A stretch of DNA of 64,000 bases from Lysobacter sp. (GTDB taxonomy: Bacteria > Pseudomonadota > Gammaproteobacteria > Xanthomonadales > Xanthomonadaceae): contig SSGH01000037.1 in assembly GCA_008015835.1 (NCBI GenBank), positions 1 to 64,000 on the forward strand, read 5' to 3'. The notes under the pieces are model-generated. The model was not told the origin of the DNA. It did not search any database and was given only the letters and a program-made list of their open reading frames with translations. Positions 44,311 through 54,121 of the stretch are shown one piece after another. How positions within the stretch are numbered: position 1 is the first letter of the stretch; each line of letters starts with the position of its first letter. The position numbers were made by a program, and so were the translations under genes.

Positions 44311-47300
44311 TCATTTCCGCAGCTTGCCGGCCTTGCGATGGTTGCGGAACGAAGCCGGTAGCGAGCTCGGCGCGCCCGAATAGCGCCACGCCGTCGGCGC
44401 GCTCTCGGGCAGCGCGATCTTCGGCAGGCCTTTGGCTTCGAGCGCATCGTTGGCCTGCTTCAGACCGCCGTCACGCAAGCCGTCGAAGCGTTTCTCCAAA
44501 TCTTCGAGCCGCCGCTGCAGCACGTCGGTGTAGGCGATCAGCGTATCGGCCGGTTTGCCCTCGTAGCTGATCAAGCCGCCGTAGAGATTGTCCATATGCT
44601 CGCGCAAACGCTCTTCGCCGGTGATCGCGCCGCCTTCCTTGGTCGCGACGATCTCTTTGCGCAAGCTATCGGCATCGGCGGACAGCGCGGACAGGCGCTC
44701 GCGCAGCGGATCGCCCGCCGGTAGTTTCGCCGCCGTCGCATCGGCCCCGCCGCGCACGGCTTGGATCTTCGCGACCAAAGCGCTCATGCGGCCGAACATC
44801 GCATGCACGCGCATCGTCGCGTCGTAGTTGGCTTTACGCTCTTCGACGGTGAACTTCGCACGGCGGTCCAGACCGACCTCGATCTTGTCTTCGTAGACGC
44901 GATCGCCCTTGGTCATGCGCACGGTGTAGGTACCCGGCGGGACGCGCGGGCCGCGGATGCTGTTACCGGCGATGGACGCGGCCGGCGGCACGATCGGCGG
45001 TTTCGCGTTCATCGACCACGCCACGCGATTGATGCCGCGGCGCTTGCTGGCGGGCAGCGTTTCCACCACATTGCCGCGCTCGTCGAGGATTTCCATCTTC
45101 AACTTGCCGAACAGGTGGCGGGTTTTTTGGTAGTAGGTGACGATCACGTCGTTCGAGGCGCTTTGCCCGGCGTAGCTGGCGTCGCCCTCGGACCATCCGG
45201 CGAACGTATCGATGCGCTGCTGGCGCGGGCGCGACGGCAGGAACGCCGCGTCTTGACGCAACACGTCGGCGGACAGCGCGCGCAGCGGGGTGAGGTCGTC
45301 GACGATCCAGATGCCGCGGCCGTGCGTGGCCAGCACCAGGTCGTGATCGCGCGGCTGCACCACCAGATCGCGCACCGCCACCGCCGGGAAATCGCCGCCT
45401 TCGAACTGCGCCCAGGTGGCGCCGTCGTCGAGCGAAATCCACAAGCCGAACTCCGTGCCCGCGTACAGCAAACCGGGGCGGACCGGATCTTCGCGCAGCA
45501 CGTGCGCATAGCCGCGCACGCCCTTACTTTGCTGCGGCGTCGCCAGCGGCGTCCACTTCGCGCCGTAGCCGCTCACTTTGTACAGCATCGGCCCCATCTC
45601 GCCGTAGGTATGGCGATCGAAGGCGACGTACGCGGTGCCGGCGTCGTGCGGGCTGGCGTCGACGTACGACACCCAGGAATTCGCCGGCGCTTTCGCGCCC
45701 GCCACCACGTTCTTCCAGGACTTGCCGCCGTCGCGCGTGACCTGCACGTTGCCGTCGTCGGTGCCGACCCAGATCACCTTGCCGTCGCGCGGCGATTCGC
45801 TGATCGAATAGATCGTGGTGTGCATCTCCGCCGCGGAGTTGTCCACGGTGATGCCGCCGGATTGCTCTTGCTGCTGTTTCTTCGGGTCGTTGGTGGTCAG
45901 GTCGGGCGAGATGCGGTCCCAGGTCTGGCCCTGGTTGCGGGTGCGGAACAGATACTGCGCGCCGATGTACAGCGTGCCCTTCTCGTTCGGCGACATGTGG
46001 ATCGGCGCGTTCCAGTTCCAACGCAGTTTCTCGCCGTCGCTCGCGCGCGGCTGGATGTCGCGGGTTTCGTGCGTCCGCCGATTCACGCGACCGATATTGC
46101 CGCCTTGCGATTCGGCGTACAGATAATCCGGATCGGTCGGGTCGGCGAAGGTCCAGAAACCGTCGCCGCCGTACATATTTTCCCAGCGCTGATTGGTGAT
46201 GCCGCCGGGATAGGACGAATCGCCCACCCACGAGCTGTTGTCCTGCAGGCCGCCGTAGACTTGATACGGATCGCGGTCGTCGACGCTGACGTGATAGAAC
46301 TGCGAGATCGGCAGGTTATGCGCTTTCCACCAACGCTCGGCGCCGTCTTTCGAGAACCACAAGCCGCCGTCGTCGCCGGCGATCACGGTCTTCGGGTCTT
46401 GCGGGTCGATCCACACATCGTGGAAGTCGGCGTGCGCGTTGCCCGTGCCCGAGAAGGTTTTGCCGCCGTCGTAGCTTTGGATCAGATTGAGATCGGGCTT
46501 GAACAAGCGGTCGGGATTGCTCGGGTCGACGATGAGATTGGCGAAGTAGAACGGTCGCCACACCATCATCTGGCTGTCGTCGCGGCGTTCCCAGGTTTTG
46601 CCGCCATCGGCGGAGCGGTACAGCGCGCTCTTCACGCCTTCGACGAAGGCGTAGACGATTTTCGAATCCGACGGCGCCACCGCGACCGCGATGCGTCCGT
46701 AGGGCTTCGCGGGCAAACCGCCGCCGGTCACTTCGCTCCAGGTCTTGCCGCCGTCGGCGGAGCGATACAGACCGCTGCCCGACGGCGCGTCGGGGCCTTC
46801 GCCGCCGGAACGGAAGGTCCAGCCTTTGCGACGGAAATCCCACAGCGAGGCGTACACCACGTCGGGATTCTTCGCATCCAGACTCATGCCGCCGCAGCCG
46901 GTGGAGGCGTTGCCGCCCTTGAGCACCTGGGTCCAGGTTTTGCCGCCGTCGGCGGTGCGGTACACGCCGCGATCGTTGGAGTCGCTCCACAGTTTGCCGG
47001 TGACGCAGACCAAAGCGGTCTCGCCGTTGCGCGGATCCACCGCGATCTTCACGATGCGCTCGGAGTTCGGCAGGCCGACGTTTTTCCACGACTCGCCGCC
47101 GTCGGTCGAGCGATACACGCCGTCGCCGATCGAGACCGAGTTGCGGGTCCACGCTTCGCCGGTGCCGACCCACACGTTGTCGGGATTCTTCGGGTCCAGC
47201 GCGATCGCGCCGATCGACTGCACCGACTGCTTGTCGAATTTCGGGCGGAAAGTCGTCCCGCCGTCGGTGGATTTCCACACGCCGCCGCTGGCCGCGCCGA

Positions 47301-47547
47301 CGTAAATCGTGAGCGCGCCGTCCTTGCGGCGCACGGCGGCGATCGCGGATACGCGGCCGCTCATCGTGGCGGAGCCGATATTGCGAATACCGAGGCCCGA
47401 AACGACGCCGCTGTCGATGCGCGGCTCGGCGCTCGGCGCGGCGTCGGCGGCCGATGCGGTCGCGGAAAACGACAGCGCGATCGCCGCGGTCAGAAGGGTG
47501 AGCGGGGCGTGTGCGAACGAGGCGCGACGCGAATGCGAAAGTGTCAT
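44311..47547 (-). CDS. Large secreted Asp-box (BNR/sortilin-type) beta-propeller protein
   Basis: 1078 residues with a signal peptide (LTLLTAAIALSFSATASAADA). About ten Asp-box motifs (S/T-x-D-x-G-x-T-W) are visible: KSTDGGTTF, RSTDGGESW, RTADGGKTW, RSADGGKTW twice, QSYDGGKTF, RTRNQGQTW, VTRDGGKSW, SLDDGATW and others. This indicates one or two sialidase/VPS10-like beta-propellers over residues ~45-740, followed by a helical C-terminal region. Such proteins are often mislabelled glycosyl hydrolases, and no sialidase catalytic Arg triad can be asserted here. It is followed 16 nt upstream on the same strand by a LolA-like gene, probably one transcript. Confidence 0.85.
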   Translation of the reverse strand: MTLSHSRRASFAHAPLTLLTAAIALSFSATASAADAAPSAEPRIDSGVVSGLGIRNIGSATMSGRVSAIAAVRRKDGALTIYVGAASGGVWKSTDGGTTFRPKFDKQSVQSIGAIALDPKNPDNVWVGTGEAWTRNSVSIGDGVYRSTDGGESWKNVGLPNSERIVKIAVDPRNGETALVCVTGKLWSDSNDRGVYRTADGGKTWTQVLKGGNASTGCGGMSLDAKNPDVVYASLWDFRRKGWTFRSGGEGPDAPSGSGLYRSADGGKTWSEVTGGGLPAKPYGRIAVAVAPSDSKIVYAFVEGVKSALYRSADGGKTWERRDDSQMMVWRPFYFANLIVDPSNPDRLFKPDLNLIQSYDGGKTFSGTGNAHADFHDVWIDPQDPKTVIAGDDGGLWFSKDGAERWWKAHNLPISQFYHVSVDDRDPYQVYGGLQDNSSWVGDSSYPGGITNQRWENMYGGDGFWTFADPTDPDYLYAESQGGNIGRVNRRTHETRDIQPRASDGEKLRWNWNAPIHMSPNEKGTLYIGAQYLFRTRNQGQTWDRISPDLTTNDPKKQQQEQSGGITVDNSAAEMHTTIYSISESPRDGKVIWVGTDDGNVQVTRDGGKSWKNVVAGAKAPANSWVSYVDASPHDAGTAYVAFDRHTYGEMGPMLYKVSGYGAKWTPLATPQQSKGVRGYAHVLREDPVRPGLLYAGTEFGLWISLDDGATWAQFEGGDFPAVAVRDLVVQPRDHDLVLATHGRGIWIVDDLTPLRALSADVLRQDAAFLPSRPRQQRIDTFAGWSEGDASYAGQSASNDVIVTYYQKTRHLFGKLKMEILDERGNVVETLPASKRRGINRVAWSMNAKPPIVPPAASIAGNSIRGPRVPPGTYTVRMTKGDRVYEDKIEVGLDRRAKFTVEERKANYDATMRVHAMFGRMSALVAKIQAVRGGADATAAKLPAGDPLRERLSALSADADSLRKEIVATKEGGAITGEERLREHMDNLYGGLISYEGKPADTLIAYTDVLQRRLEDLEKRFDGLRDGGLKQANDALEAKGLPKIALPESAPTAWRYSGAPSSLPASFRNHRKAGKLRK

Positions 47548-47563
47548 GAGAGCGTCTCCTCGA

Positions 47564-48295
47564 TCAGGGCTTGGCGGCGGGGAAGGCGAACAGGGCGTCG
47601 TCGAGCGGCGCGTTCAGCGTCAAGGTGTCGAGTTGGAGCTGGCCTTGTTCGAACGGGAAATACACGCCGTCGACCTGCGCGTATTCGCCGACGTCGACGC
47701 TGCCGACCTGCTCCTGCCCGCGGATGAATTGATGATCCTCGATGCGGATTTCGAGGAAATGGTCCGGGTCCAGAAACACCACGCGGCTGTCGCCGTTCTT
47801 GAAGGTGACGCGGATCTTGTGCGCGTCGGTGCCGTCGATGTCCTCGGTGCCGAGGTATTCGACCTTGCTGCCTTTCTCGCGCCAGTCCAGCAGCGGACCG
47901 ACGATATCGGAGGCCAGCACCAATCCCTTGGTGTCGTCGGCGCTGACCTTTTGCGGATCGCGCCGGCCTTGGAACGGTTGCACCGCCCAGGAGTCGACGC
48001 CGTCCCAGGCGTTGATCGCGGTCATGCCCTGCAACGAAAACTCGAAGCGGGCCTTGCGGCCGTTCACGGCGTAGAAATCGTTCTTGGCCTCGATGCCGCC
48101 GCCGATCCGCAGCGTGCCGCTGCCGCTGATCGTCTTCACCGCGCGCAGTTTCTCGACCCCGCCGCGCGCCTCCAGATTCTTCGCGATCAGCTCTTCGGCG
48201 GTGTACGCCTTCGCCGTCTGCGCATGGGCGGGCGCGAACGCCCCGATCGAAACAGGGCCGGCCAGGACGGCCGCGAACAACACACTCCGCAACAT
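47564..48295 (-). CDS. LolA-like outer-membrane lipoprotein-sorting-type protein
   Basis: 243 residues. The start MLRSVLFAAV is preferred over an upstream in-frame ATG because it gives a clean signal peptide (SVLFAAVLAGPVSIGAFAPAHA). The mature part (TAEELIAKNLEARGGVEKLRAVKTISGSG, DFYAVNGRKARFEFSLQG, YLGTEDIDGTDAHKIRVTF) is characteristic of LolA/LolB-fold proteins of the outer-membrane lipoprotein-sorting family, beta-rich and periplasmic. The lipid or protein ligand is unknown. It is co-oriented with and just upstream of the Asp-box propeller gene. Confidence 0.75.
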   Translation of the reverse strand: MLRSVLFAAVLAGPVSIGAFAPAHAQTAKAYTAEELIAKNLEARGGVEKLRAVKTISGSGTLRIGGGIEAKNDFYAVNGRKARFEFSLQGMTAINAWDGVDSWAVQPFQGRRDPQKVSADDTKGLVLASDIVGPLLDWREKGSKVEYLGTEDIDGTDAHKIRVTFKNGDSRVVFLDPDHFLEIRIEDHQFIRGQEQVGSVDVGEYAQVDGVYFPFEQGQLQLDTLTLNAPLDDALFAFPAAKP

Positions 48296-48355
48296 GAGCG
48301 CTCTCCGACGACGGAACAATCGACGAGACTACTCCTTGCGGGTTTTTCGGGATGA

Positions 48356-48412
48356 GGGCCGGAAGTCATGCGCGAGGCCGGAAGTCATGCGCGAGGCCGG
48401 AAGGCGCCTGCG
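48356..48412. repeat. Tandem 18-nt repeat
   Basis: GGCCGGAAGTCATGCGCGA occurs twice in direct succession, followed by a partial third copy GGCCGGAAG. It lies between the LolA-like gene and the 3' end of the Anbu gene. Confidence 0.75.
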
Positions 48413-48430
48413 CGAACGCCATTCGCGGGA

Positions 48431-49171
48431 TCACGCGTCGTGCAGCCACTCCGGCCCGGGCAATTCGCGCACGCCGCGTCGCAGCGTTTCGTTCCATTCG
48501 CGCCGGATCGTCTGCAGATAGGGGTCGTCTTCGACGAGGCGCTGCCTCAGCCGGGCGCTGTAACTATCGCGGCGATACAGCAGCAGATCCAGCGGCGGCC
48601 CCACGGACAGATTCGACCGCATGGTCGAATCGAACGACACCAGCACGCACTTGCAGGCTTCGGTCAGTGTCGTCTGCGGCGTGATCACGCGGTCCAGGAT
48701 GGGTTTGCCGAATTTGCTCTCTCCGGTCTGGAAGTACGGCATTTCCGGCGAACTCTCGATGAAGTTGCCTTCCGAGTACACCAGGAACAGACGCGGCGCT
48801 TCCCCGGGCAGTTGGCCGCCGACGATGAAACTGCCGGTCGGGTCGATGCCGCTGTCGCGCAGATACGCCTCGTCGCGCTTGCGGATCTCGCGCAACGCAT
48901 CGCCGACCGCTTGCGCCACTTCGACCATCGAAGACGCATGCCCGATCCCGGGGCGACCGCCGTTCTGCGTCGAACGATGTTCGAGCAGATTCAGCGCATT
49001 CTGCGTGAGCGAGAGATTGCCGGCCGACAGCGCGGCGACCACGTACTCGCCTTCGGACGCGAACATGCGCATTTTCCCGGTGCGACGGATGTCGTCGACG
49101 CCCGCATTGGTGCGGGAATCGGACGCCAGAATGAGGCCTTGGTCGAGATTCAGGCCGATGCAATACGTCAT
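48431..49171 (-). CDS. Anbu, proteasome-like threonine hydrolase
   Basis: 246 residues of the ancestral beta-subunit (COG3484) proteasome-type family. After Met removal the nucleophile is the Thr in MTYCIGLNLDQG. Asp18 (in ASDSRTNAG) and Lys33 (in RTGKMRMF) fit the Thr1/Asp17/Lys33-like catalytic set of Ntn hydrolases. Other features: GHASSMVEVAQAVGDAL and IVGGQLPGEAPRLFLVYSEGN. Anbu forms ring-like assemblies, but its physiological substrates are uncertain. It sits 67 nt downstream of the alpha-E gene, in the usual association with alpha-E and cp-ATP-grasp genes. The transglutaminase gene common in this module is not present in the window. Confidence 0.9.
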   Translation of the reverse strand: MTYCIGLNLDQGLILASDSRTNAGVDDIRRTGKMRMFASEGEYVVAALSAGNLSLTQNALNLLEHRSTQNGGRPGIGHASSMVEVAQAVGDALREIRKRDEAYLRDSGIDPTGSFIVGGQLPGEAPRLFLVYSEGNFIESSPEMPYFQTGESKFGKPILDRVITPQTTLTEACKCVLVSFDSTMRSNLSVGPPLDLLLYRRDSYSARLRQRLVEDDPYLQTIRREWNETLRRGVRELPGPEWLHDA

Positions 49172-49238
49172 GTGAAGAGGACAACCCGCGCGAATGGCGC
49201 GCCGATTTTGCCCGCTGCGCGCCGCGCTGTGAAGCGGA

Positions 49239-50228
49239 TCATACCGACCGCTGGGAGAGCGCCGGCATCGGGCCGTCCGACGCCGCCATGAAATGCCGAT
49301 GGACCGCCTGCCCCAGGCGCACCACGCGCGACATCGCGTCCTGCAGCCAATGTTCGAGACCTTCGGCGAAAATTTCGTCGATCCGCGCGTATTGGATGCG
49401 GGCCGAGAATGCGCCCGACTGACGGACCGCGTCCGCATTCTCGTCGCTCTCCAGCGCGCGCAGCACCCGATACAACTGATGCGCGCAGGTCCGCAGCGAA
49501 CGCGGATTGGCCGCGTGCAGCAGCATGAGTTCGGCCACTCCGACCGGACTGACCGTTTGCCGCTGCGAACGGCGGTAGGTCTCGAACGCCGACAGCGACT
49601 GCAGCAGCGCGCTCCACTGGAAATACTCCGTGGTATCGCGCGCTTCGCCGTCATCGGCCAGCTCCGCGTCGCTGCCCACCACATCAAGCAAGCGGATCGA
49701 CCAATCGGCGCGTTCGATGAACACGCCCAGTTGCATGAAGTGATAGCCCTCGCCGCGCCCGAGCGTGCCGATGGTGACGCCGCGGAACGAGGCGGAGCGG
49801 CTTTTCACCCGTTCGAGCAAACTGCTCAAGCCGTCGCGTTCGATCCGCGCGGCGTCGAGGTCGCGCATCTCCAGCCACGACGTGTTGAGGTCTTCGTACA
49901 TTTCGGAGGTGATCGCCACGCGCTGGGCGCGCGCGGCCTCGCGCGCTGCGCGCAGACAACTGTAGATCGACGACGGGTTCTCGGGCGACAACAGCAAATG
50001 GTCGAGCACGCTGTCCGGCCCGATATGGCCGTAACGAGCGAGGCACGTGTCCGCCGCGCCCAACGCGTCCAGCGCGCGGCGCCACGGGGCGGCCTGCGCT
50101 TTGCCGCGGTCCAGCCGCTCCGGCAGCATCGCGATGCGCGAGGTCACGTCGAGCAAGCGCGCGGTGTTTTCGGCGCGTTCGATATGGCGCGAGGCCCAGT
50201 AGAGGTCGTTGGCGGTGCGACAGAGCAT
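49239..50228 (-). CDS. Alpha-E domain protein (Anbu-associated)
   Basis: 329 residues, starting MLCRTANDLYWASRHIERAENTA, the conserved opening of the alpha-E (DUF403/COG2307) family. It is predicted all-helical with repeated Arg/Glu-rich segments. The function is unknown, but it is tightly linked to the cp-ATP-grasp and Anbu genes across bacteria. The start codon overlaps the stop of the upstream ATP-grasp gene by one base (TGATG), indicating coupling. The longer upstream in-frame extension is non-homologous and rejected. Confidence 0.88.
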   Translation of the reverse strand: MLCRTANDLYWASRHIERAENTARLLDVTSRIAMLPERLDRGKAQAAPWRRALDALGAADTCLARYGHIGPDSVLDHLLLSPENPSSIYSCLRAAREAARAQRVAITSEMYEDLNTSWLEMRDLDAARIERDGLSSLLERVKSRSASFRGVTIGTLGRGEGYHFMQLGVFIERADWSIRLLDVVGSDAELADDGEARDTTEYFQWSALLQSLSAFETYRRSQRQTVSPVGVAELMLLHAANPRSLRTCAHQLYRVLRALESDENADAVRQSGAFSARIQYARIDEIFAEGLEHWLQDAMSRVVRLGQAVHRHFMAASDGPMPALSQRSV

Positions 50229-51724
50229 CAGGCCTCCAAAACCCAGGTGTCTTTGGTGCCGCCGCCCTGCGACGAGTTCACCACCAGCGAGCCCTCGCGC
50301 AAGGCGACGCGCGTCAAGCCGCCGGGCATCGCCTGGATGCGTTTGCCGGACAGCACGTACGGACGCAAATCGATATGCCGCGGCGCGAGGCCGCTCTCGA
50401 CGAACGTGGGACACGTCGACAGCGACAGCGTCGGCTGCGCGATGTAGTTCGCGGGCGACGCCAGAATGCGTCGACGGAACTCTTCGATCTCCTCGCGCGT
50501 GGCCGCCGGTCCGACCAACATGCCGTAACCGCCTGCGCCGTGGACTTCCTTCACCACCAGTTCCGGCAAGCGTTCGAGCACGTAGCGCAGATCGTCTTCT
50601 TTGCGCAGTTGCCAGGTCGGCACGTTATGCAGGATCGGTTCTTCGCTCAGATAGAAGCGAATCATGTCCGGCACGTAGGGATACACCGATTTGTCGTCGC
50701 CGACGCCAGTGCCCGGCGCGTTCGCCAAGGTCACGCGCCCCGCGCGATACGCGCCGAACAGACCGGGCACGCCGAGCAAGGATTCGGGGCGGAACACGGT
50801 CGGGTCGAGGAAGTCGTCGTTGATCCGGCGATAGATCACGTGCACGCGCTGCGGCCCCCGCGTGGTGCGGGCGTAGACGGTGTCGTCGCGCACGAACAAG
50901 TCGGCGCCCTCCACCAGCTCCACGCCCATCTGCTGCGCGAGGAACGCGTGCTCGAAGTACGCGGAGTTGGCCGCGCCCGGCGTGAGCACCGCCACGGTCG
51001 GGTCGTCGATGCCCTCGGGCGCGGCTTCGCGCAGCGTGGCGAGCAAGGCGTCGGGATAGCGTTCGACCGGCGCGATCTGCTGCCGCGCGAACAGCTCGGG
51101 TATCAGCCGAGCCATCATCCGCCGGTTCTCCAGCATGTACGACACGCCCGACGGCACGCGCAGATTGTCTTCCAGCACGTAGTACTCGCCGTCGCCGGCG
51201 CGGACCAGATCGATGCCCGAGATATGCGAATACACGCCGCCCGGCACGCGCAGGCCGCGCATTTCCGGGCGATATTCGTCGTTGCGCAGCACCAGATCGC
51301 TCGGGATGCGGCCGTCGCGCAGAATCCGCTGTTCGCCGTACAGGTCGCCCAAGAAGAGGTTCAAGGCGTGCACGCGTTGGCGTAAGCCCGCTTCGAGCAT
51401 CCGCCATTCGGCCGCCGGCACGATGCGCGGCACCATATCGAAGGGAATCAGGCGCTCGTTGCCCGAGGCTTCGCCGTAGACCGAAAAGGTGATGCCGACG
51501 CGATGGAACGCGATCTCCGCCTCGCGCCGCTTGCTTTCGATCGCGTCTTCGCGGGTATTGCGCAGCCATTCGTCGAACAGACGGTAGTGCGCGCGCGGCG
51601 CGCCGTCGGCGTCGTGCATTTCGTCGAAGCGCGACGCACCCCACGTCGCCGCTTCGGTTCGAGTTTGCGTGGTTCGAGTCTCCGTCGCGTCCGCCGTCAT
51701 GCCGTCCCCGGTATCGAAAGCCAT
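50228..51724 (-). CDS. Circularly permuted ATP-grasp protein (COG2308, Anbu-associated)
   Basis: 498 residues. The pattern GNERLIPFDMVPRIVPAAEW, GIDLVRAGDGEYYVLEDNLRVPSGVSYMLENR, LTPGAANSAYFEHAFLAQQMGVELVEG, PGTGVGDDKSVYPYVP and the C-terminal NSSQGGGTKDTWVLEA is that of the CP_ATPgrasp_2 family, which always accompanies alpha-E genes. It is expected to ligate an amine to a carboxylate using ATP; the substrate is unknown. It starts 114 nt downstream of the RiPP exporter gene on the same strand, but it belongs to the Anbu module. The family differs from the MvdC/D-type ligase of the RiPP cluster. Confidence 0.9.
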   Translation of the reverse strand: MAFDTGDGMTADATETRTTQTRTEAATWGASRFDEMHDADGAPRAHYRLFDEWLRNTREDAIESKRREAEIAFHRVGITFSVYGEASGNERLIPFDMVPRIVPAAEWRMLEAGLRQRVHALNLFLGDLYGEQRILRDGRIPSDLVLRNDEYRPEMRGLRVPGGVYSHISGIDLVRAGDGEYYVLEDNLRVPSGVSYMLENRRMMARLIPELFARQQIAPVERYPDALLATLREAAPEGIDDPTVAVLTPGAANSAYFEHAFLAQQMGVELVEGADLFVRDDTVYARTTRGPQRVHVIYRRINDDFLDPTVFRPESLLGVPGLFGAYRAGRVTLANAPGTGVGDDKSVYPYVPDMIRFYLSEEPILHNVPTWQLRKEDDLRYVLERLPELVVKEVHGAGGYGMLVGPAATREEIEEFRRRILASPANYIAQPTLSLSTCPTFVESGLAPRHIDLRPYVLSGKRIQAMPGGLTRVALREGSLVVNSSQGGGTKDTWVLEA

Positions 51725-51838
51725 CGATCGGATCGATCAATAGCACGCCCAGATCTGCTTGCCTAGATGTTGCAGCGCATCATTCGCCCCAAAGCGAGGC
51801 GAATCGCGTGGGCAGGCGTCCGGTCGGCCCGCCCGCGG

Positions 51839-53977
51839 TCAAACCGCGGCGACGCCGGACCGGGCGTACGGGGGCGGCGACGCACCGGGAAGCGCTGCGG
51901 GACGATATTCGCCGCGGATGCGGCCTTCGGCCATCACCAGCACGCGATCGGCGCTGGCGATGGTGTCGGGGCGGTGGGCGATCACGATCTTGGTCAGCCG
52001 CAGCGCCCTGACCGCTTCGTTCACGGCGTGCTCGGCGTCCATGTCGAGATGGCTGGTGGCCTCGTCCAAGAACAGCAGACTCGGCCGTTTGAACAGCGCG
52101 CGGGCGAGGATGATCCGCTGCTTCTGCCCGCCGGACAGCGCCGAGCCCATATCGCCGATCAGGCTTTGATAGCCCATCGGCATCCGTACGATCTCGTCGT
52201 GGATGCACGCGGCGATCGCCGCCGCTTCGATGTCGGCGGGGTCGGGGGTTTCGCATCCGAAGGCGATGTTCTCGGCGATGGTGCCGGCGAACACTTGATC
52301 GTCCTGCATCACCGCCGCCACCGCGCGACGATAACGACGCAGACCGATCGCGTGGATCGGGCGGCCATCGACGCGGATCTCGCCCGCATCGGGCTCCAGC
52401 AAGCCCAGCATCAGTTTCATCAGCGTGGTCTTGCCGCAGCCGGACGGCCCGGCCAAAGCGATGGTTTCGCCCGGCGCGACGCTCAGATCGCAGCCATCGA
52501 TCACCCACGGGTCGGTGCCGCTGAAGCGGTAGCGCAGTCCGCGCACTTCGAGCGCCAGCGGGCGATGCCGCGGCAGATCGGGGCCGTCGCCGCCGCCGGT
52601 CTCTTCGGGCGCGGTCAGCACGATGTCCGCCAATCGCTCCGCCTGCACGCGCAAGGTGCGGAACGAAATCCAGGTGTCGATCAACCGGCTCACGCCGCCG
52701 GTGAACATCTCTTTGTAGGCCAAATACGCGACCAACATGCCGGCGCTCATGCGCCCGTCGATCACCGCGCTCGCCGCCAAGCCGACCACCAACACGCGCT
52801 CCAAACCGAACAGCGTTTGATTGGCCATGCCCAGGCGCAGCGCGAAGCGCTGGATCGCCAGCCCCAGGTTCGTGGTCTCCGCCATCAGCGTATCGAAGGT
52901 CGCGCGACGCATCGCTTCGGCGGCGTTGAGTTTCAGCGCCTGAATGCCGCGAATCGATTCCAGCAAATGCGTGTTCTGGGTCGCGGCGGCCGCGAGCTGT
53001 TGTTCGGACAAGCGCCGGATCGTCGGAAACGTCGCCCAACGCAGCAGCAAGTAGACGGCCAGCGCGGTCACGCTCACCAGCAGCAACTCGCCGCTGTAAG
53101 ACGCCATCACCGCCAGCGCGATCGCCACCATCAGGCCGTCGAGAATCGCTTCGATGAAGCTGGAGCTGAGCGTGTTCTGGATCGCGTGTACCGATTCCAT
53201 GCGCGAGACCACATCGCCGAGATGCCGCTTTTGGAAGTAATCCATCGGCAAGCGCACCAAATGCGCCAGGATGCTGCCGAACCACTGCAGGCCGATGCGC
53301 GCGGACAGGTAGGCCAGACACCAACTGCGCAACCACCCGATCGCGGCGCCGATCAGCATCGAGAGCACGAACCCCGCGCTGAGCAACCACAGCAGCGGAA
53401 TATCCTGGGCGACGATCGCGTCGTCGAGTACCCACTGCATGTAGAACGGCGTCAGCAGGCCGAACATCTGCAGCATCAAGGACAGCGCGAGAATCTGCGC
53501 CGCGGAACGCTTCAGACCGACGACCTGCCCGACCAGATGGCGAAGCGAAATGCCGCCGTCCAGTTCGCGCTTACGGAACTCGGCGGTCGGCGACGCTTCC
53601 AGCGCGACGCCGGTGAAATGCTCGGACGCCTCGCGCATCCGCATGCGACGCACGCCCGTCGCCGGGTCGTGGATGACGATTTCGCGCGCGTTCGCCTTCG
53701 CCAGCACCACGAAATGCGACATGTCCCAATGCAGAACGGCCGGCATCTGCAGCAGCGGCAATTCCTCCAATTCGATCCGCAGCGCGCGGCACTGCAGACC
53801 CGCGGCCTGCGCAACCTCGATCAGATCGGCCAAGGTCGCGCCGCGCATCGACGAGGGGAATTCGCGCTGCAGTTCGAGCGCGTCCATCTCGCGTCCGTAG
53901 TAATCGAGCACCATCGCCAAGCAGGCGTGGCCGCATTGCGCGGCTTCGGTTTGCAGCAGACTTTTCAGCTTCGGCAT
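51839..53977 (-). CDS. C39 peptidase-containing ABC exporter (RiPP leader processing and export)
   Basis: 712 residues. Residues 1-~125 form a C39 peptidase domain with an intact catalytic set: Cys15 in QCGHAC, His88 in MSHFVVL and Asp104 in HDPATG. A six-helix ABC membrane domain follows (~150-440). The nucleotide-binding domain has Walker A GPSGCGKTT (~508), signature ALSGGQKQR (~612) and LLFLDEATSHLD. C39-ABC proteins cut double-glycine leaders and export the core peptide. Here the five precursors immediately upstream all end their leaders in GA or GG. The start MPKLKSLLQ is chosen, since the 36-residue upstream extension is low-complexity. It is the last gene of the RiPP operon. Confidence 0.93.
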   Translation of the reverse strand: MPKLKSLLQTEAAQCGHACLAMVLDYYGREMDALELQREFPSSMRGATLADLIEVAQAAGLQCRALRIELEELPLLQMPAVLHWDMSHFVVLAKANAREIVIHDPATGVRRMRMREASEHFTGVALEASPTAEFRKRELDGGISLRHLVGQVVGLKRSAAQILALSLMLQMFGLLTPFYMQWVLDDAIVAQDIPLLWLLSAGFVLSMLIGAAIGWLRSWCLAYLSARIGLQWFGSILAHLVRLPMDYFQKRHLGDVVSRMESVHAIQNTLSSSFIEAILDGLMVAIALAVMASYSGELLLVSVTALAVYLLLRWATFPTIRRLSEQQLAAAATQNTHLLESIRGIQALKLNAAEAMRRATFDTLMAETTNLGLAIQRFALRLGMANQTLFGLERVLVVGLAASAVIDGRMSAGMLVAYLAYKEMFTGGVSRLIDTWISFRTLRVQAERLADIVLTAPEETGGGDGPDLPRHRPLALEVRGLRYRFSGTDPWVIDGCDLSVAPGETIALAGPSGCGKTTLMKLMLGLLEPDAGEIRVDGRPIHAIGLRRYRRAVAAVMQDDQVFAGTIAENIAFGCETPDPADIEAAAIAACIHDEIVRMPMGYQSLIGDMGSALSGGQKQRIILARALFKRPSLLFLDEATSHLDMDAEHAVNEAVRALRLTKIVIAHRPDTIASADRVLVMAEGRIRGEYRPAALPGASPPPYARSGVAAV

Positions 53978-54121
53978 GGCGTTTCGATTCTGTTTCGTCT
54001 CTGGCGGCGATAGCGGCGATAGCGGCGATGTCGGCGGTACCGGCGGCATCGAACCGGTCGCGCACGCCGTCCATGGCGCGCGCATCGCGGACGATGCGGA
54101 ACGGTCGTTCCGCGGCCGCGA

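Noticed and set aside
44761-47727. Long plus-strand ORF (988 codons) opposite the Asp-box protein
   Set aside because: The minus-strand gene has a signal peptide and about ten Asp-boxes. The plus-strand product is low-complexity and crosses the start of the LolA-like gene.
50228-51724. Second ATP-grasp gene as a candidate graspetide ligase
   Set aside because: It belongs to the circularly permuted COG2308 family, and its start/stop coupling is with the alpha-E gene of the Anbu module.
53978-54085. 36-residue N-terminal extension of the exporter
   Set aside because: The extension is Pro/Ser/Thr low-complexity, and the C39 domain begins right after the chosen ATG, as in family members.
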